Assembly (NCBI RefSeq): GCF_000518765.1
Contig: NZ_KI912489.1
Coordinates: 128,652-192,651 of the forward strand
Reading direction: 5' to 3'
DNA: 64,000 nt
Source of the DNA: Ruminococcus flavefaciens ATCC 19208
GTDB lineage: Bacteria; Bacillota; Clostridia; Oscillospirales; Ruminococcaceae
Shown here: positions 49,109-57,950 of the stretch, one piece after another
How positions within the stretch are numbered: position 1 is the first letter of the stretch
How the letters are laid out: the number at the start of each line of letters is the position of its first letter
Position numbers and translations under genes: made by a program
Notes under the pieces: model-generated
What the model was told of the DNA's origin: nothing
The model's input: the letters and a program-made list of their open reading frames with translations, nothing else
Database searches by the model: none

Positions 49109-51826
49109 ATGAAAAAGGTAAGTAAAGTTATGGCAGCCCTGATTGCAACCGCAGTATCCGCAGGCGCAACAGGCTCTATCGCATACGCAAAGAGCAGCGG
49201 AAAGGTACAGGAGACCGCTGAAAAGACAAAGGAAACAGACAGTGCGGAAGCCTCTTCAAGAAAAGACAACGGCGAAAACGCATACAAGGACGAGACGGTT
49301 TACGTCCTCTGCAACAGCGATTCAAGCATAAAGAACGTAGTAGTAAGCGACTGGCTGAAAAATGCTCCCGCACTGGGAAGTATCTCCGATATCTCGGAGC
49401 TGAGCGATATCGTCAATGTCAAGGGCGATGAGGAGTTCTCATTAAACGGCGAGAATATCAGCTGGCAGGCTGACGGCAGCGATATCTACTACAAGGGCAA
49501 TACAGATAAAGACCTTCCCGTTGATGTGGATATTGAGTATACTCTCGACGGCAAGAAGGTAACTCCCGAAAGCATCAAGGGCAAGAGCGGACACCTTGTT
49601 ATCCGCTGGACATACAAGAACAATCAGAAGGTCACAAAGACCGTAAACGGCAAGACAAAGGAGCTTTATGTGCCTTTCATGGCAGCAAGTGCCGCTGTGC
49701 TCAGCACAGACAATTACCTTAACGTTGAGGTCAAAAACGGCAAGGTCATCTCAGACGGCGACAGACTTATCGTTGTGGGTATGGCATTTCCGGGACTTGG
49801 CGAAAGCCTCGACCTCAGTAAGATAGAGGGAATGAACATAGAAATTCCCGACAGCTTCGAGATTTCCGCTGACGTTACCAATTTTGAGATGAATACCTCT
49901 GTTACAGTAGTTTCAAATGAGATATTCTCACAGCTTGATATAGATAATGCTGCCGATCTCGGCGACTTGAAGGATAAGCTCAAGGAGCTCAGCGACGGCG
50001 CAGAAAAGCTCACAGACGGTACGGCTGCACTTTATGACGGTATAAAGAAGCTAAATGGCGGTGCAGGAGAGCTGTCAAGCGGCATAGATAAGCTTCTCAG
50101 CGGCTCTTTGGAGCTGAAAAACGGTGCTTCGGAGCTTGACAGCGGTGCTAAGAAGTTAGCAGACGGCGCAAAGACTCTCTCAGACTCTACAGGTACATTT
50201 GAGGCAGGTCTGGGAAGTGCAAAGGACGGCTCTTCAAAGCTGGTGGCAGGTATAGAACAGCTTAGCGGCGGAGCATCACAGCTCAGTGACGGCGCAGGCA
50301 GTGCAAAGGCAGGCTCTGCGGCACTGGTCGACGGCTTCGGCAAGGTAAGCGCAGGTGCAGACGCTCTCAGCAGCGGTCTCAAGGACGCAAAGGACGGCTC
50401 CGATGCTCTTACAGCAGGCTTTACAAAGGTAAACGAGGGTGCAGCTGCTCTCAAGGACGGAGCAGGCACTCTTACAAGCGGCGTAGGTGCTATAAAGGAC
50501 GGCAGCACACAGGTAAAGGACGGTTCTGCACAGTTGGCAGCAGGTGCATCTGCACTCAACGACGGAGCTGCAAAGCTCAGCGAGTCCGCAGGACAGATGT
50601 CAGCAGGCATCACAAGCGCAAAAAGCGGTGCAGATTCTCTTGCAGAGGGCATAGCAAGCGCGAAAACAGGTGCAGATCAGCTTTCGGGCGGCGCATCAGC
50701 TCTCAGTGAGGGCGCAGCAAAGCTCAGCGACGGCATCGCAGCAGCAGGTTCATCACTTGATACCACTATCGCTGCAAACGAGCAGGCTCTTGCAGCTTTA
50801 CAGGCATTATATCAGCAGTCTCCTTCACAGGAGCTTGCTGTGGCAATAGGAACTCTTCAGCAGACTATTGAAGGACAGAAGCAGATATCAGCATCTATGG
50901 CTGAGAGCGGTGCTCTCGGAGCAGGTGCAGCTTCCGTGAAGAACGGTGCAGCACAGCTTAACGGCGGTATCGGTCAGCTCAGTACAGGTCTTGAAGCTGC
51001 AAAGAGCGGCTCTGAGACATTAAAGGGCGGTCTTGCAGCACTGGATGATGGCGGCAAGGCTTTAGCAGCAGGAGCTTCTACACTTTCAGGCTCTACAGCA
51101 CAGCTCTCAAAGGGCGCATCAGATCTGAGCACAGGTGCAGCAGCTCTTGACAGCGGTATAGGTACTCTTGCAGGCGGCAGCAGTCAGCTTATCGGCGGAC
51201 TTGATTCGCTCATCGACGGTATCGGTCAGCTCAGCAGCGGCAATGCTTCACTTAATGCAGGACTTGGCAAGCTCAGTACAGGCGCAGTTGATCTCAGCGG
51301 CGGTATCGGTCAGCTTTCCGACGGTGCATCGGCTCTTGACAGCGGTCTTGCACAGCTCTCACAGGGTACACTTACACTTAACGGCGGTTTTGGTCAGTTA
51401 AGCACAGGTGCGGTAACTCTTGATGACGGACTTGCACAGCTTTTCGGCGGCAGCAAGCAGCTCAGCGGCGGTGCAAAGACTCTTTACGACTCAATAAAGC
51501 TTCTCAGCACAGGCGCAGCTAAGCTCAGCAGCGGCTCGGGAGAGCTTTACAGCGGCGTGGACAAGCTCAAGATCGGCAGCAAGACTCTCTCAGACGGAGT
51601 AAGTCAGCTTGAAAGCGGAGCTAAGGAGCTCAACGACGGCATGATAAAGTTCAACAATGAGGGCATATCAGTGCTTACAGGTGCTGTGAATGAAAATCTC
51701 CCTGATATCATCGAGAATTTCAAGGCTCTGAGAGATGCATCGCGTGAATATAACAGCTTCTCGGGCATATCCGATAAAATGGACGGCAGTGTTAAGTTCA
51801 TCTACCTCGTTGACGGAACTAAATGA
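49109..51826 (+). CDS. Secreted protein with long X3LX2G heptad array (YhgE/Pip-like)
   Basis: 905 aa. Signal peptide with cleavage near 'SIAYA-KSS'. A globular part about 50-280, then a run of nearly 600 residues built of heptads of the type xxxLxxG ('GAKKLADGAKTLSD', 'GIGQLSSGNASLNAGLGKLS'). The run is interrupted once near 548-600 by a Gln/Ala-rich helix ('ANEQALAALQALYQQSPSQE'). This repeat is known from YhgE/phage-infection proteins and is thought to form a long fibre or coiled coil outside the cell. Unlike YhgE, no C-terminal transmembrane helices are seen. Cotranscribed with the MMPL transporter, so likely its partner. Confidence 0.88.
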   Translation: MKKVSKVMAALIATAVSAGATGSIAYAKSSGKVQETAEKTKETDSAEASSRKDNGENAYKDETVYVLCNSDSSIKNVVVSDWLKNAPALGSISDISELSDIVNVKGDEEFSLNGENISWQADGSDIYYKGNTDKDLPVDVDIEYTLDGKKVTPESIKGKSGHLVIRWTYKNNQKVTKTVNGKTKELYVPFMAASAAVLSTDNYLNVEVKNGKVISDGDRLIVVGMAFPGLGESLDLSKIEGMNIEIPDSFEISADVTNFEMNTSVTVVSNEIFSQLDIDNAADLGDLKDKLKELSDGAEKLTDGTAALYDGIKKLNGGAGELSSGIDKLLSGSLELKNGASELDSGAKKLADGAKTLSDSTGTFEAGLGSAKDGSSKLVAGIEQLSGGASQLSDGAGSAKAGSAALVDGFGKVSAGADALSSGLKDAKDGSDALTAGFTKVNEGAAALKDGAGTLTSGVGAIKDGSTQVKDGSAQLAAGASALNDGAAKLSESAGQMSAGITSAKSGADSLAEGIASAKTGADQLSGGASALSEGAAKLSDGIAAAGSSLDTTIAANEQALAALQALYQQSPSQELAVAIGTLQQTIEGQKQISASMAESGALGAGAASVKNGAAQLNGGIGQLSTGLEAAKSGSETLKGGLAALDDGGKALAAGASTLSGSTAQLSKGASDLSTGAAALDSGIGTLAGGSSQLIGGLDSLIDGIGQLSSGNASLNAGLGKLSTGAVDLSGGIGQLSDGASALDSGLAQLSQGTLTLNGGFGQLSTGAVTLDDGLAQLFGGSKQLSGGAKTLYDSIKLLSTGAAKLSSGSGELYSGVDKLKIGSKTLSDGVSQLESGAKELNDGMIKFNNEGISVLTGAVNENLPDIIENFKALRDASREYNSFSGISDKMDGSVKFIYLVDGTK

Positions 51827-51837
51827 GTGATTAGTAG

Positions 51838-52050
51838 GGGCGAGTTCCGCGCGCCCGTGTAACCCCGATGCTAACTCCCCGTGTCGAGAAGCAGCTGCCC
51901 TTTTGATGATATGCGGACGAGTAAGGGTGCGCAGGCTCTGCGCGTAGGGGCGTGTTCCGCGCGCCCGTTAATCCCGATGATACTTCCCGTGTCGAGAAGC
52001 AACGCCTCTTTTGATGATATGCGGACGAGCAAGGGGGCGCAGGCTCTGCG
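51838..52050 (+). repeat. Two tandem composite repeats (REP hairpin + 65-bp family)
   Basis: Each unit of about 106 bp is TAGGGGCG(A/T)GTTCCGCGCGCCCG, a spacer with CCCGATG, then CCGTGTCGAGAAGCA, TTTTGATGATATGCGGACGAG and GCGCAGGCTCTGCGC. Units begin at about 51838 and 51944. Shows the two repeat families joined in fixed order. Confidence 0.85.
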
Positions 52051-52090
52051 CCCATGTAACCCTATTCCTATGTATTTAACATAAAAACAT

Positions 52091-52125
52091 AAGCCATAGT
52101 ATTTCTGTATACTATGGCTTTTTTG
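52091..52125. terminator. Terminator between convergent genes
   Basis: AAGCCATAGTAT / ATACTATGGCTT stem followed by TTTTT. Confidence 0.9.
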
Positions 52126-52133
52126 TTGTTATT

Positions 52134-52631
52134 CTATTTCTTGAACACCATGTTGCATCTGCCCCACATTTCATCGCCGTAGGCGAACGCATCAGGAGTT
52201 GTGTGCCTTTCGGTAAAGCCTGCGCTTTCGTAGCACTTCCGCGCTTTTTCGTTGACAGTAAACACGTTTAGCTGTACAGCGTCCGCTTTCAGTATCTCTG
52301 TGCAGTATTTTGCGGCAAGCTGTATCATTTCTCTGCCATAGCCCTTACCGCGCTGTGCAGGGTCTACGATAACGAAAGCCAGCATAGCTTCATTGCTTTC
52401 GGTGTTTATGCCGCAGCATAGAAATCCCACGACTTTTCCGTCATCTGTAGTTGCCACAAAGGGGCAGTCTCCGTGCTTCGTGTACATATCTGCAAGAAAC
52501 TGGTCAAAGGCGTTCTTTTCAAGTGGATAGGGAGCATGTTTCGCGCTCCACATTGCGTGAGTGCGTTCGTCGGTTATCCAGTCCTTTATTGCGTCAAAAT
52601 CATGGCTTGGTATGTATGGTCTCAGTCTCAT
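52134..52631 (-). CDS. GNAT family N-acetyltransferase
   Basis: 165 aa. GNAT fold with the acetyl-CoA segment 'VDPAQRGKGYGREMI' (Q/R-x-x-G-x-G/A) at about 92-106, and a C-terminal 'NVFTVNEKARKCYESAGF' typical of RimI/RimJ-like members. The acceptor (protein, ribosomal or small amine) cannot be assigned. Single gene. Confidence 0.88.
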   Translation of the reverse strand: MRLRPYIPSHDFDAIKDWITDERTHAMWSAKHAPYPLEKNAFDQFLADMYTKHGDCPFVATTDDGKVVGFLCCGINTESNEAMLAFVIVDPAQRGKGYGREMIQLAAKYCTEILKADAVQLNVFTVNEKARKCYESAGFTERHTTPDAFAYGDEMWGRCNMVFKK

Positions 52632-52708
52632 GGTAACACCCCTATGTTAATTAGGAATTCGGAATGCTGAATTAGGAATTATATGTGTTCGCTGATAAAA
52701 ATGCAGGG

Positions 52709-52800
52709 GCTGCCTTTGGCAGCCCGTTTTAGATATTTTTTTCCTGATGGCGCACAATGTGCGCCCATACACGGAACGCCGAGGGCGGCGTTCCCTACAG
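52709..52800. repeat. Three REP-like hairpins
   Basis: AGGGGCTGCC / GGCAGCCCG (52711-52732), GGCGCACA / TGTGCGCCCATACA (52749-52770) and GGAACGCCG / CGGCGTTCCCTACA (52773-52800). The last abuts the stop of the ATPase gene, with no separate terminator seen. Confidence 0.75.
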
Positions 52801-55440
52801 TTACTTATTATCTGCTTTTCTCTGGAAATACTTTACTGCTTCCACGACAGGTACTATAAATGCACCCATTATGAATGCGCAGAGGTAGTTTTCAGCAAAA
52901 AGCTCTGAAAGTGAGAACATATCTCTGAGTGAAGGTATAAAGAGTATCGGTATTGTAAGTACAGCTGAAAGTGCGATAGCTCCGATAAGGACCTTATTGT
53001 GCTTCTTCATGGTGAAGATGGAGTCTTTAAGGCTTCTCATATTCCATGCGTGGAGCATCTCACATACGCAGAGAGTGATGAATGCCATTGTCATGCCTGC
53101 TTCGTGACCTTCGCTGTTAAAGCCGATAACGTAGGAAATAAGTGTGAGTATTGCGATAACAGTACCCTGCCAGAGAAGATTTATACCCAGACCGTCCGAG
53201 AAGATGTGAGAATTGCTGCTTCGAGGTTTACGTGACATGATGCCGTTTTCGGCAGGCTCCATGCCCAGTGCAATAGCAGGGAAACAGTCGGATATAAGGT
53301 TTATCCAGAGCAGGTGTACAGGGTTGAAGAGTACGAATGAACCGTCTGTAAGGCTTCCGAGACCTATTGTAGCGATAAGTATGCAGAGCACCTCACTGAG
53401 GTTGCTTGAAAGCAGGAACTGTATAGCCTTGCGGATATTGTCGTAGATACGTCTGCCCTCTTCAACAGCTCCTACGATAGTTGCGAAGTTATCGTCTGTG
53501 AGTACCATATCAGCAACGTTCTTTGTAACGTCTGTACCTGTGATACCCATACCAACGCCGATGTCTGCGCTCTTGATAGAAGGTGCGTCGTTAACGCCGT
53601 CACCTGTCATAGCAGTGGTCATGCCCTTTTTGCGCCAAGCATTTACTATACGTACCTTATGCTCGGGCTGTACACGTGCATAAACGCTGTAGTCGCCAAC
53701 GTGCTCGTTGAATTCTTCATCGGGTATCTTTGAAAGCTCTGCACCTGTGAGAGCCTGCTGACCCTTTTCGAGGATACCGAGCTCCTTAGCGATAGCAACG
53801 GCAGTATCTCTGTGGTCGCCTGTTATCATAACAGGACGTATGCCTGCTGTGCGGCAGAGACCGATAGCGTCCTTGACTTCGGGACGAACAGGATCTATCA
53901 TACCTGTCATGCCTATGTATATAAGGTCGTGCTCAAGAGCTTCGGGAGCTGTATCAGCGGGGAGCTCATCGTATTCGCGGTAAGCAGCAAGCAGTACTCT
54001 GAGAGCATTGTCTGCCATTTCCTTGTTTCTGCGGAGTATCTCAAGTCTGTCGGACTCGGTCATTATACGGACTCCGCCCTCCTTGAACATATGTGTACAG
54101 TTTTTCAGCACTTCATCTGGTGCGCCCTTTGTGTACTGGATATAGCCCTTGTCAGTCTTGTGGACTGTGGACATCATCTTTCTCATTGAATCGAAAGGAG
54201 CTTCCGCAACACGGGGTGTCGCAGCTTCAAGCTCGTATTTTTTAAGCCCGCATCTGTGTGCGTAAGCTACGAGAGCAGCCTCTGTAGGCTCACCTGCTAC
54301 GGTATCGTCGGAGTTGAGCTGAGCGTCACAGCAAAGAGCCATAGCCTTTGCGAGGAATTCCTTATCGTCTGTATTTTCCTGAACTACAGTCATCTTATTC
54401 TGTGTAAGAGTACCTGTCTTGTCCGAGCATATTACCTGTGCGCAGCCGAGAGCTTCAACGGCTGTAAGTCTGCGTATGATAGCTCCGCGCTTTGACATAT
54501 TGGTAACGCCGATAGAGAGTACTACAGTAACAACGGCTGCAAGACCCTCAGGGATAGCTGCAACAGCAAGGCTGACAGCGATCATAAAGGATTCAAGGAA
54601 CTTAGGAAGTGTGATAGAGCCATCTGCAATGAGCATACGGACTATATTGAGTCCGAGGATAATAATGCATATAACAAGTACAGCTATAGAGAGTATCTTG
54701 CTGAGCTGATCGAGGCTCTTCTGGAGAGGAGTCTCATCATCGTCGGCATTAGCGATAGCACCTGCTATCTTACCCATTTCTGTCTTCATGCCTGTAGCTA
54801 CTACAACAGCTTCTGCACGGCCATAAGCGATGCTGCTGCCCATGTAGAGCATATTCTTTCTGTCGCCGAGAGGTACTTCCTCGCCTGTGAGGACTTCGCT
54901 GTCCTTATCTGAAGGTACGCTCTCACCTGTGAGGGCTGATTCCTCAGCCTTCAGTGCAGCGGCTTCAAGTATACGGCAGTCAGCAGGTACGTTGTCGCCT
55001 GCTTCGAGGGCGATGACATCACCGGGTACAAGCTCTGAGCTTGGTATAACTACAAGCTCGCCCGAACGGAACACCTTGCTCTGTGCGGCACTCATAGCCT
55101 GTAATGCCTCGATGGCAGATTCTGCCTTATTTTCCTGATATACTCCAAGCACCGCATTTGCGATAACAACGAAGAGTATTATAAATACGTCCGCGTCAAG
55201 CTTGCCCTCTGATATGATGCCTGTTATTGCAGATATAACAGCAGCTGCGATAAGGACGATTATCATCGGATTTTTGAACTGTTCGATAAAACGAGCAAGC
55301 ATAGTCGGCTTAGGCGGTTCATCGAGTTTGTTCTTTCCGTTGGTTTCAAGGCGCTTTGCTGCCTCTTCTTTTGTAAGACCTGATACCGAGCTGTCGACTT
55401 CCTTGAGTACGGAGTCAGTGGATTCAAGATAATGTTTCAT
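52801..55440 (-). CDS. Cation-translocating P-type ATPase, Ca2+ (SERCA/PMCA-like) type
   Basis: 879 aa. Complete P-type ATPase: N-terminal cation-ATPase domain, actuator 'LTGESVP', phosphorylation site 'ICSDKTGTLTQNKM' (Asp about 340), 'KGAPDEVLKNC' for nucleotide binding, and hinge 'MTGDGVNDAPSIKSADIGVGM'. Ten helices, the fourth with 'AAIPEGLAAVVTV', the PEGL motif of Ca2+ pumps. Probably exports Ca2+ (Mn2+ is possible). Monocistronic with a promoter at 55543-55571 and a leader hairpin. Confidence 0.93.
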   Translation of the reverse strand: MKHYLESTDSVLKEVDSSVSGLTKEEAAKRLETNGKNKLDEPPKPTMLARFIEQFKNPMIIVLIAAAVISAITGIISEGKLDADVFIILFVVIANAVLGVYQENKAESAIEALQAMSAAQSKVFRSGELVVIPSSELVPGDVIALEAGDNVPADCRILEAAALKAEESALTGESVPSDKDSEVLTGEEVPLGDRKNMLYMGSSIAYGRAEAVVVATGMKTEMGKIAGAIANADDDETPLQKSLDQLSKILSIAVLVICIIILGLNIVRMLIADGSITLPKFLESFMIAVSLAVAAIPEGLAAVVTVVLSIGVTNMSKRGAIIRRLTAVEALGCAQVICSDKTGTLTQNKMTVVQENTDDKEFLAKAMALCCDAQLNSDDTVAGEPTEAALVAYAHRCGLKKYELEAATPRVAEAPFDSMRKMMSTVHKTDKGYIQYTKGAPDEVLKNCTHMFKEGGVRIMTESDRLEILRRNKEMADNALRVLLAAYREYDELPADTAPEALEHDLIYIGMTGMIDPVRPEVKDAIGLCRTAGIRPVMITGDHRDTAVAIAKELGILEKGQQALTGAELSKIPDEEFNEHVGDYSVYARVQPEHKVRIVNAWRKKGMTTAMTGDGVNDAPSIKSADIGVGMGITGTDVTKNVADMVLTDDNFATIVGAVEEGRRIYDNIRKAIQFLLSSNLSEVLCILIATIGLGSLTDGSFVLFNPVHLLWINLISDCFPAIALGMEPAENGIMSRKPRSSNSHIFSDGLGINLLWQGTVIAILTLISYVIGFNSEGHEAGMTMAFITLCVCEMLHAWNMRSLKDSIFTMKKHNKVLIGAIALSAVLTIPILFIPSLRDMFSLSELFAENYLCAFIMGAFIVPVVEAVKYFQRKADNK

Positions 55441-55483
55441 TTTTCCTCCCCTAATAATTGTTTGGTTTGTGATATAATAAAAA

Positions 55484-55527
55484 CTGCGGTCAAGGCATAT
55501 ACAGTTTAGATATAGCCTTGAATGCAG
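55484..55527 (-). promoter_or_regulatory. Leader hairpin of the Ca2+-ATPase gene
   Basis: CTGC-GGT-CAAGGC and GCCTTG-AAT-GCAG (imperfect 13-bp inverted repeat) lie between the predicted transcript start (about 55536) and the ATG. Confidence 0.5.
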
Positions 55528-55542
55528 TACTAAACAGATAAA

Positions 55543-55571
55543 ATTTTATCATTTACTGATAAAAAAGTCAA
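55543..55571 (-). promoter_or_regulatory. Promoter for the Ca2+-ATPase gene
   Basis: Minus strand TTGACT, 17 bp, TAAAAT. Confidence 0.75.
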
Positions 55572-55893
55572 GATATAAAAGTGTTTGAATAGTGAAAGTA
55601 CAGTGATAAGATTGCGAAATCGTATAAACTGTATTTAGAGATGCTCTTTATATAACAAAAGAGCCCGTTCCTCAGAGCAGAAACAGACTCTTTTGTCTGG
55701 AAGCTGAAGCGGAGCTTCCTGTATGAAAAATCACTGTATGATTTACTTCGAAACAAGCAAATGAATGGAAATTCTGATTTGCTATTGTACTTTCAACGGT
55801 TTTTTTATTTATAGAGATGGTTTTTTAGAGAGATCTGAAAGCGTAATGGGGGGTTCACTGTTTGTTCCGAGTGAGATGACATACGAATGATCA
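55572..55893. other. Intergenic stretch with no convincing gene
   Basis: Contains a 9-bp stem ACAAAAGAG / CTCTTTTGT (about 55655-55701) around a 29-nt loop. Otherwise AT-rich sequence without a supported reading frame. Confidence 0.5.
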
Positions 55894-56310
55894 TCAACCT
55901 TGTGTTAGGCGGAAGAGTGTATCTGCCGATTGCTCGGCAGATCTCAATTCCGTTAGGGGATATGATGTATTATAAAAGCTGTTGGCGTGATCAATAGTAC
56001 AGGCATCATAAAAGATGCAGCCACAAAAATTAATATGACTTAATGCCCATTTTTTAGGTTCGTCTTCCCGAAGAGTGACTGCACGATCATCTGACCCTGT
56101 CGATTGATTTTTCTGAGATCGTTGCGGTAATGATGTTAAAACCTTTATTGGGACATTTGGTGTTGGTTACTATAATATAGTTGTGGTAAATCAATTGCTG
56201 CTCGGCGCATCAGATAATGAAAAATACGCTTCAAATACTGTAATTGTATGTAGATATTGCAGTGAATAATGTAATAGAGAATCGATTAGCTGTTTTGTGT
56301 TTTTTATCGG
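55894..56310 (-). pseudogene. Possible decayed coding region behind agrD
   Basis: Three consecutive minus-strand frames look coding but are broken by frameshifts. 'LLHYSLQYLHTITVFEAYF' stops near 56190; 'YHNYIIVTNTKCPNKGFNII' runs to a stop at 56087; then 'LREDEPKKWALSHINFCGCI' to 'LTELRSAEQSADTLFRLTQG' ends at 55894. No start codon with an RBS is seen and I recognise no family. Could be chance. Confidence 0.3.
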
Positions 56311-56466
56311 TTAGAATTTTCTGAACTTTTTGAGATCTTTTGGGGGAGTAGGCTGATTACATAAATAAATACATGCTGAATTTACATTTTGTTCTGCAGC
56401 CTTGATAGATTTTGTAACGATAGTTTTCATTATTTTTGCTTTGACAGAGTCACAAGAAAACTTCAT
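56311..56466 (-). CDS. agrD: AgrD-like cyclic autoinducer peptide precursor
   Basis: 51 aa, too short for routine calling. ATG at 56466 with AGGAGGT 9 bp upstream. Layout as in AgrD: an amphipathic Lys-rich N-terminal helix ('SVKAKIMKTIVTKSIKAA'), core 'NSACIYLC' at about 29-36, and the C-terminal recognition tail 'NQPTPPKDLKKFRK'. Known AgrD peptides have Cys four residues before the AgrB cleavage site. Here that gives a predicted five-residue thiolactone ring Cys32-Ile-Tyr-Leu-Cys36. AgrB would cut after Cys36; the peptide would be sensed by AgrC. It lies 143 bp beyond the agrC stop, with its own promoter. The mature N-terminus is unknown. Confidence 0.88.
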   Translation of the reverse strand: MKFSCDSVKAKIMKTIVTKSIKAAEQNVNSACIYLCNQPTPPKDLKKFRKF

Positions 56467-56495
56467 TTCAGAAATACCTCCTGTTCAATGATTGT

Positions 56496-56578
56496 GCGGA
56501 CACCTTCGGGGTGACGCCTTAAGTATATTATATTTATATCCTCGAAAAAGTCAAGGGCTTTGCACTAAACGCCGTTTA
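56496..56578 (-). promoter_or_regulatory. Promoter, palindrome and leader hairpin of agrD
   Basis: Minus strand TTGACT (56549-56554), 16 bp, TATAAT (56527-56532). Upstream of the -35 box is the perfect 13-bp palindrome TAAACGCCGTTTA (56566-56578), flanked by two direct TGCAAA copies, a plausible AgrA-type binding site. The leader holds a small CACC/GGTG hairpin (56496-56517). Confidence 0.65.
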
Positions 56579-56609
56579 TTTGCATTTTTAGTATCAAATC
56601 ATTAAAATA

Positions 56610-57950
56610 TTATATGTTTGTGTGCACTTTTTGTAACATATCCTTACTGTCCGAAGTTTCGGGGATAGGGATAAGAATTTCGGTTATAAACATATCGTTT
56701 TCTGTATGTGCATTGAAGTTGCCGTTGTATTTTTCGCAGGCACTTTTGATATTTGACAAACCGATGCCCTGATGACCTTTCTTGGTGCTCCTGAAAACTT
56801 TTTTAACGTCCTGATTAACTTCTGCAAAAGTATTTTCCACATATATGAATACGAAGTAATTACGTCTTGCGATGGAGAGCGTTACATGACGTTTTTCTTC
56901 AGGAAGCTCGGCACAGGCTTCAAAAGCATTGTCCAGCAGATTTGAGAAAATAGCTGTAATATCGAGGTTGGATATGAAATTTATCTCGGTAAACTCAGCA
57001 TTTACCCTGAAATCCACCTTCATATTGTCCGCAGCCTCGAGCTTGTTGTTTATAACAACGGTAAGAATAGAGTTGTCACACTCAAAGCGTGGCATGAGCT
57101 TGTTGAGCTCATAGTTCAGCATATCTCTGTATTTACCTGCTTCGTCTGCTTTGTTTGCGGTTATAAGACCTTCAAGTGAGGCGAGATGCTTTCTTACGTC
57201 GTGTATTACCTTTCTTGAAGCTATGTATTTTTCGTTAAGCTTATTATATGCATTCAGCTGCAAGGTGGACTGCTGGGTAAGGAGCTCCAGCTTCTTTTCG
57301 GTCTTGTAAGCCTTTGACATACGGTTTATAAGATAAGTAAGGTAAAGATCCAAGAGCAGGAATATAAGCAGTATTATTACTACCTCATATCTGTTCTTTG
57401 ATTCGGAAATAATATCCGTCAGGAAATTAAAAAGTATTATTTCGCCTATAATAAGACCGACGAACATTATGACTTCCTGTGTGCGTACATTATTCATGCC
57501 TTTTTCGGAATTGATATTTACAAAGACCTTTGCAAGCGCAAGCATGATTATCCAGTTCATGAGTGCGGTGGCAGCAAAAGAATAGGGCTTATCCGTTATT
57601 CTCTCAACGGGAACATTGATTATCAGTGCAATGATAAAGGCTGTTATCATTTCAACGATCAGCATTATGACGAAGATGATCGCATCGTAAATAAGAAAGC
57701 TCTTACTGGTGGGCTTGAAGAATATTACATTGAACAGTATCACCGATAAGAACGAGAATGAGAAATTCAATATATTTATCTTGAATGTTTTAATGTATGC
57801 CATTATCAATGCAGCTGCAATGATAAAAAGAATACGGAAAAAAATATTGATCTTTTTTAACGGATATATTTTTTCATAAAGAACATAGGTAAAAACGTAA
57901 AATGCGATAAGTGTTGCCAGTTCGATCAAAAACATCATGATCTGTATCAC
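56610..57950 (-). CDS. agrC: AgrC-like sensor histidine kinase
   Basis: 446 aa. About six or seven N-terminal transmembrane helices (1-210), then a coiled linker and the GHKL catalytic part. H-box 'VIHDVRKHLASLEG' (His about 250), N-box 'IFSNLLDNAFEAC' (about 334-346), G-box 'GHQGIGLSNIKSACEKYNG' (about 392-410). Receptor for the cyclic peptide, passing phosphate to the LytTR regulator. Its start overlaps the end of the regulator by 4 bp, so translation is coupled. Confidence 0.9.
   Translation of the reverse strand: MIQIMMFLIELATLIAFYVFTYVLYEKIYPLKKINIFFRILFIIAAALIMAYIKTFKINILNFSFSFLSVILFNVIFFKPTSKSFLIYDAIIFVIMLIVEMITAFIIALIINVPVERITDKPYSFAATALMNWIIMLALAKVFVNINSEKGMNNVRTQEVIMFVGLIIGEIILFNFLTDIISESKNRYEVVIILLIFLLLDLYLTYLINRMSKAYKTEKKLELLTQQSTLQLNAYNKLNEKYIASRKVIHDVRKHLASLEGLITANKADEAGKYRDMLNYELNKLMPRFECDNSILTVVINNKLEAADNMKVDFRVNAEFTEINFISNLDITAIFSNLLDNAFEACAELPEEKRHVTLSIARRNYFVFIYVENTFAEVNQDVKKVFRSTKKGHQGIGLSNIKSACEKYNGNFNAHTENDMFITEILIPIPETSDSKDMLQKVHTNI

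Noticed and set aside
50032-50652. 206-codon minus-strand open frame
   Set aside because: It is the mirror of the heptad-repeat gene; its Ala/Ser/Pro-rich composition follows from the repeat on the other strand.
55921-55942. Perfect 9-bp hairpin ATCTGCCGA-TTGC-TCGGCAGAT as a terminator
   Set aside because: No T-run on either strand.
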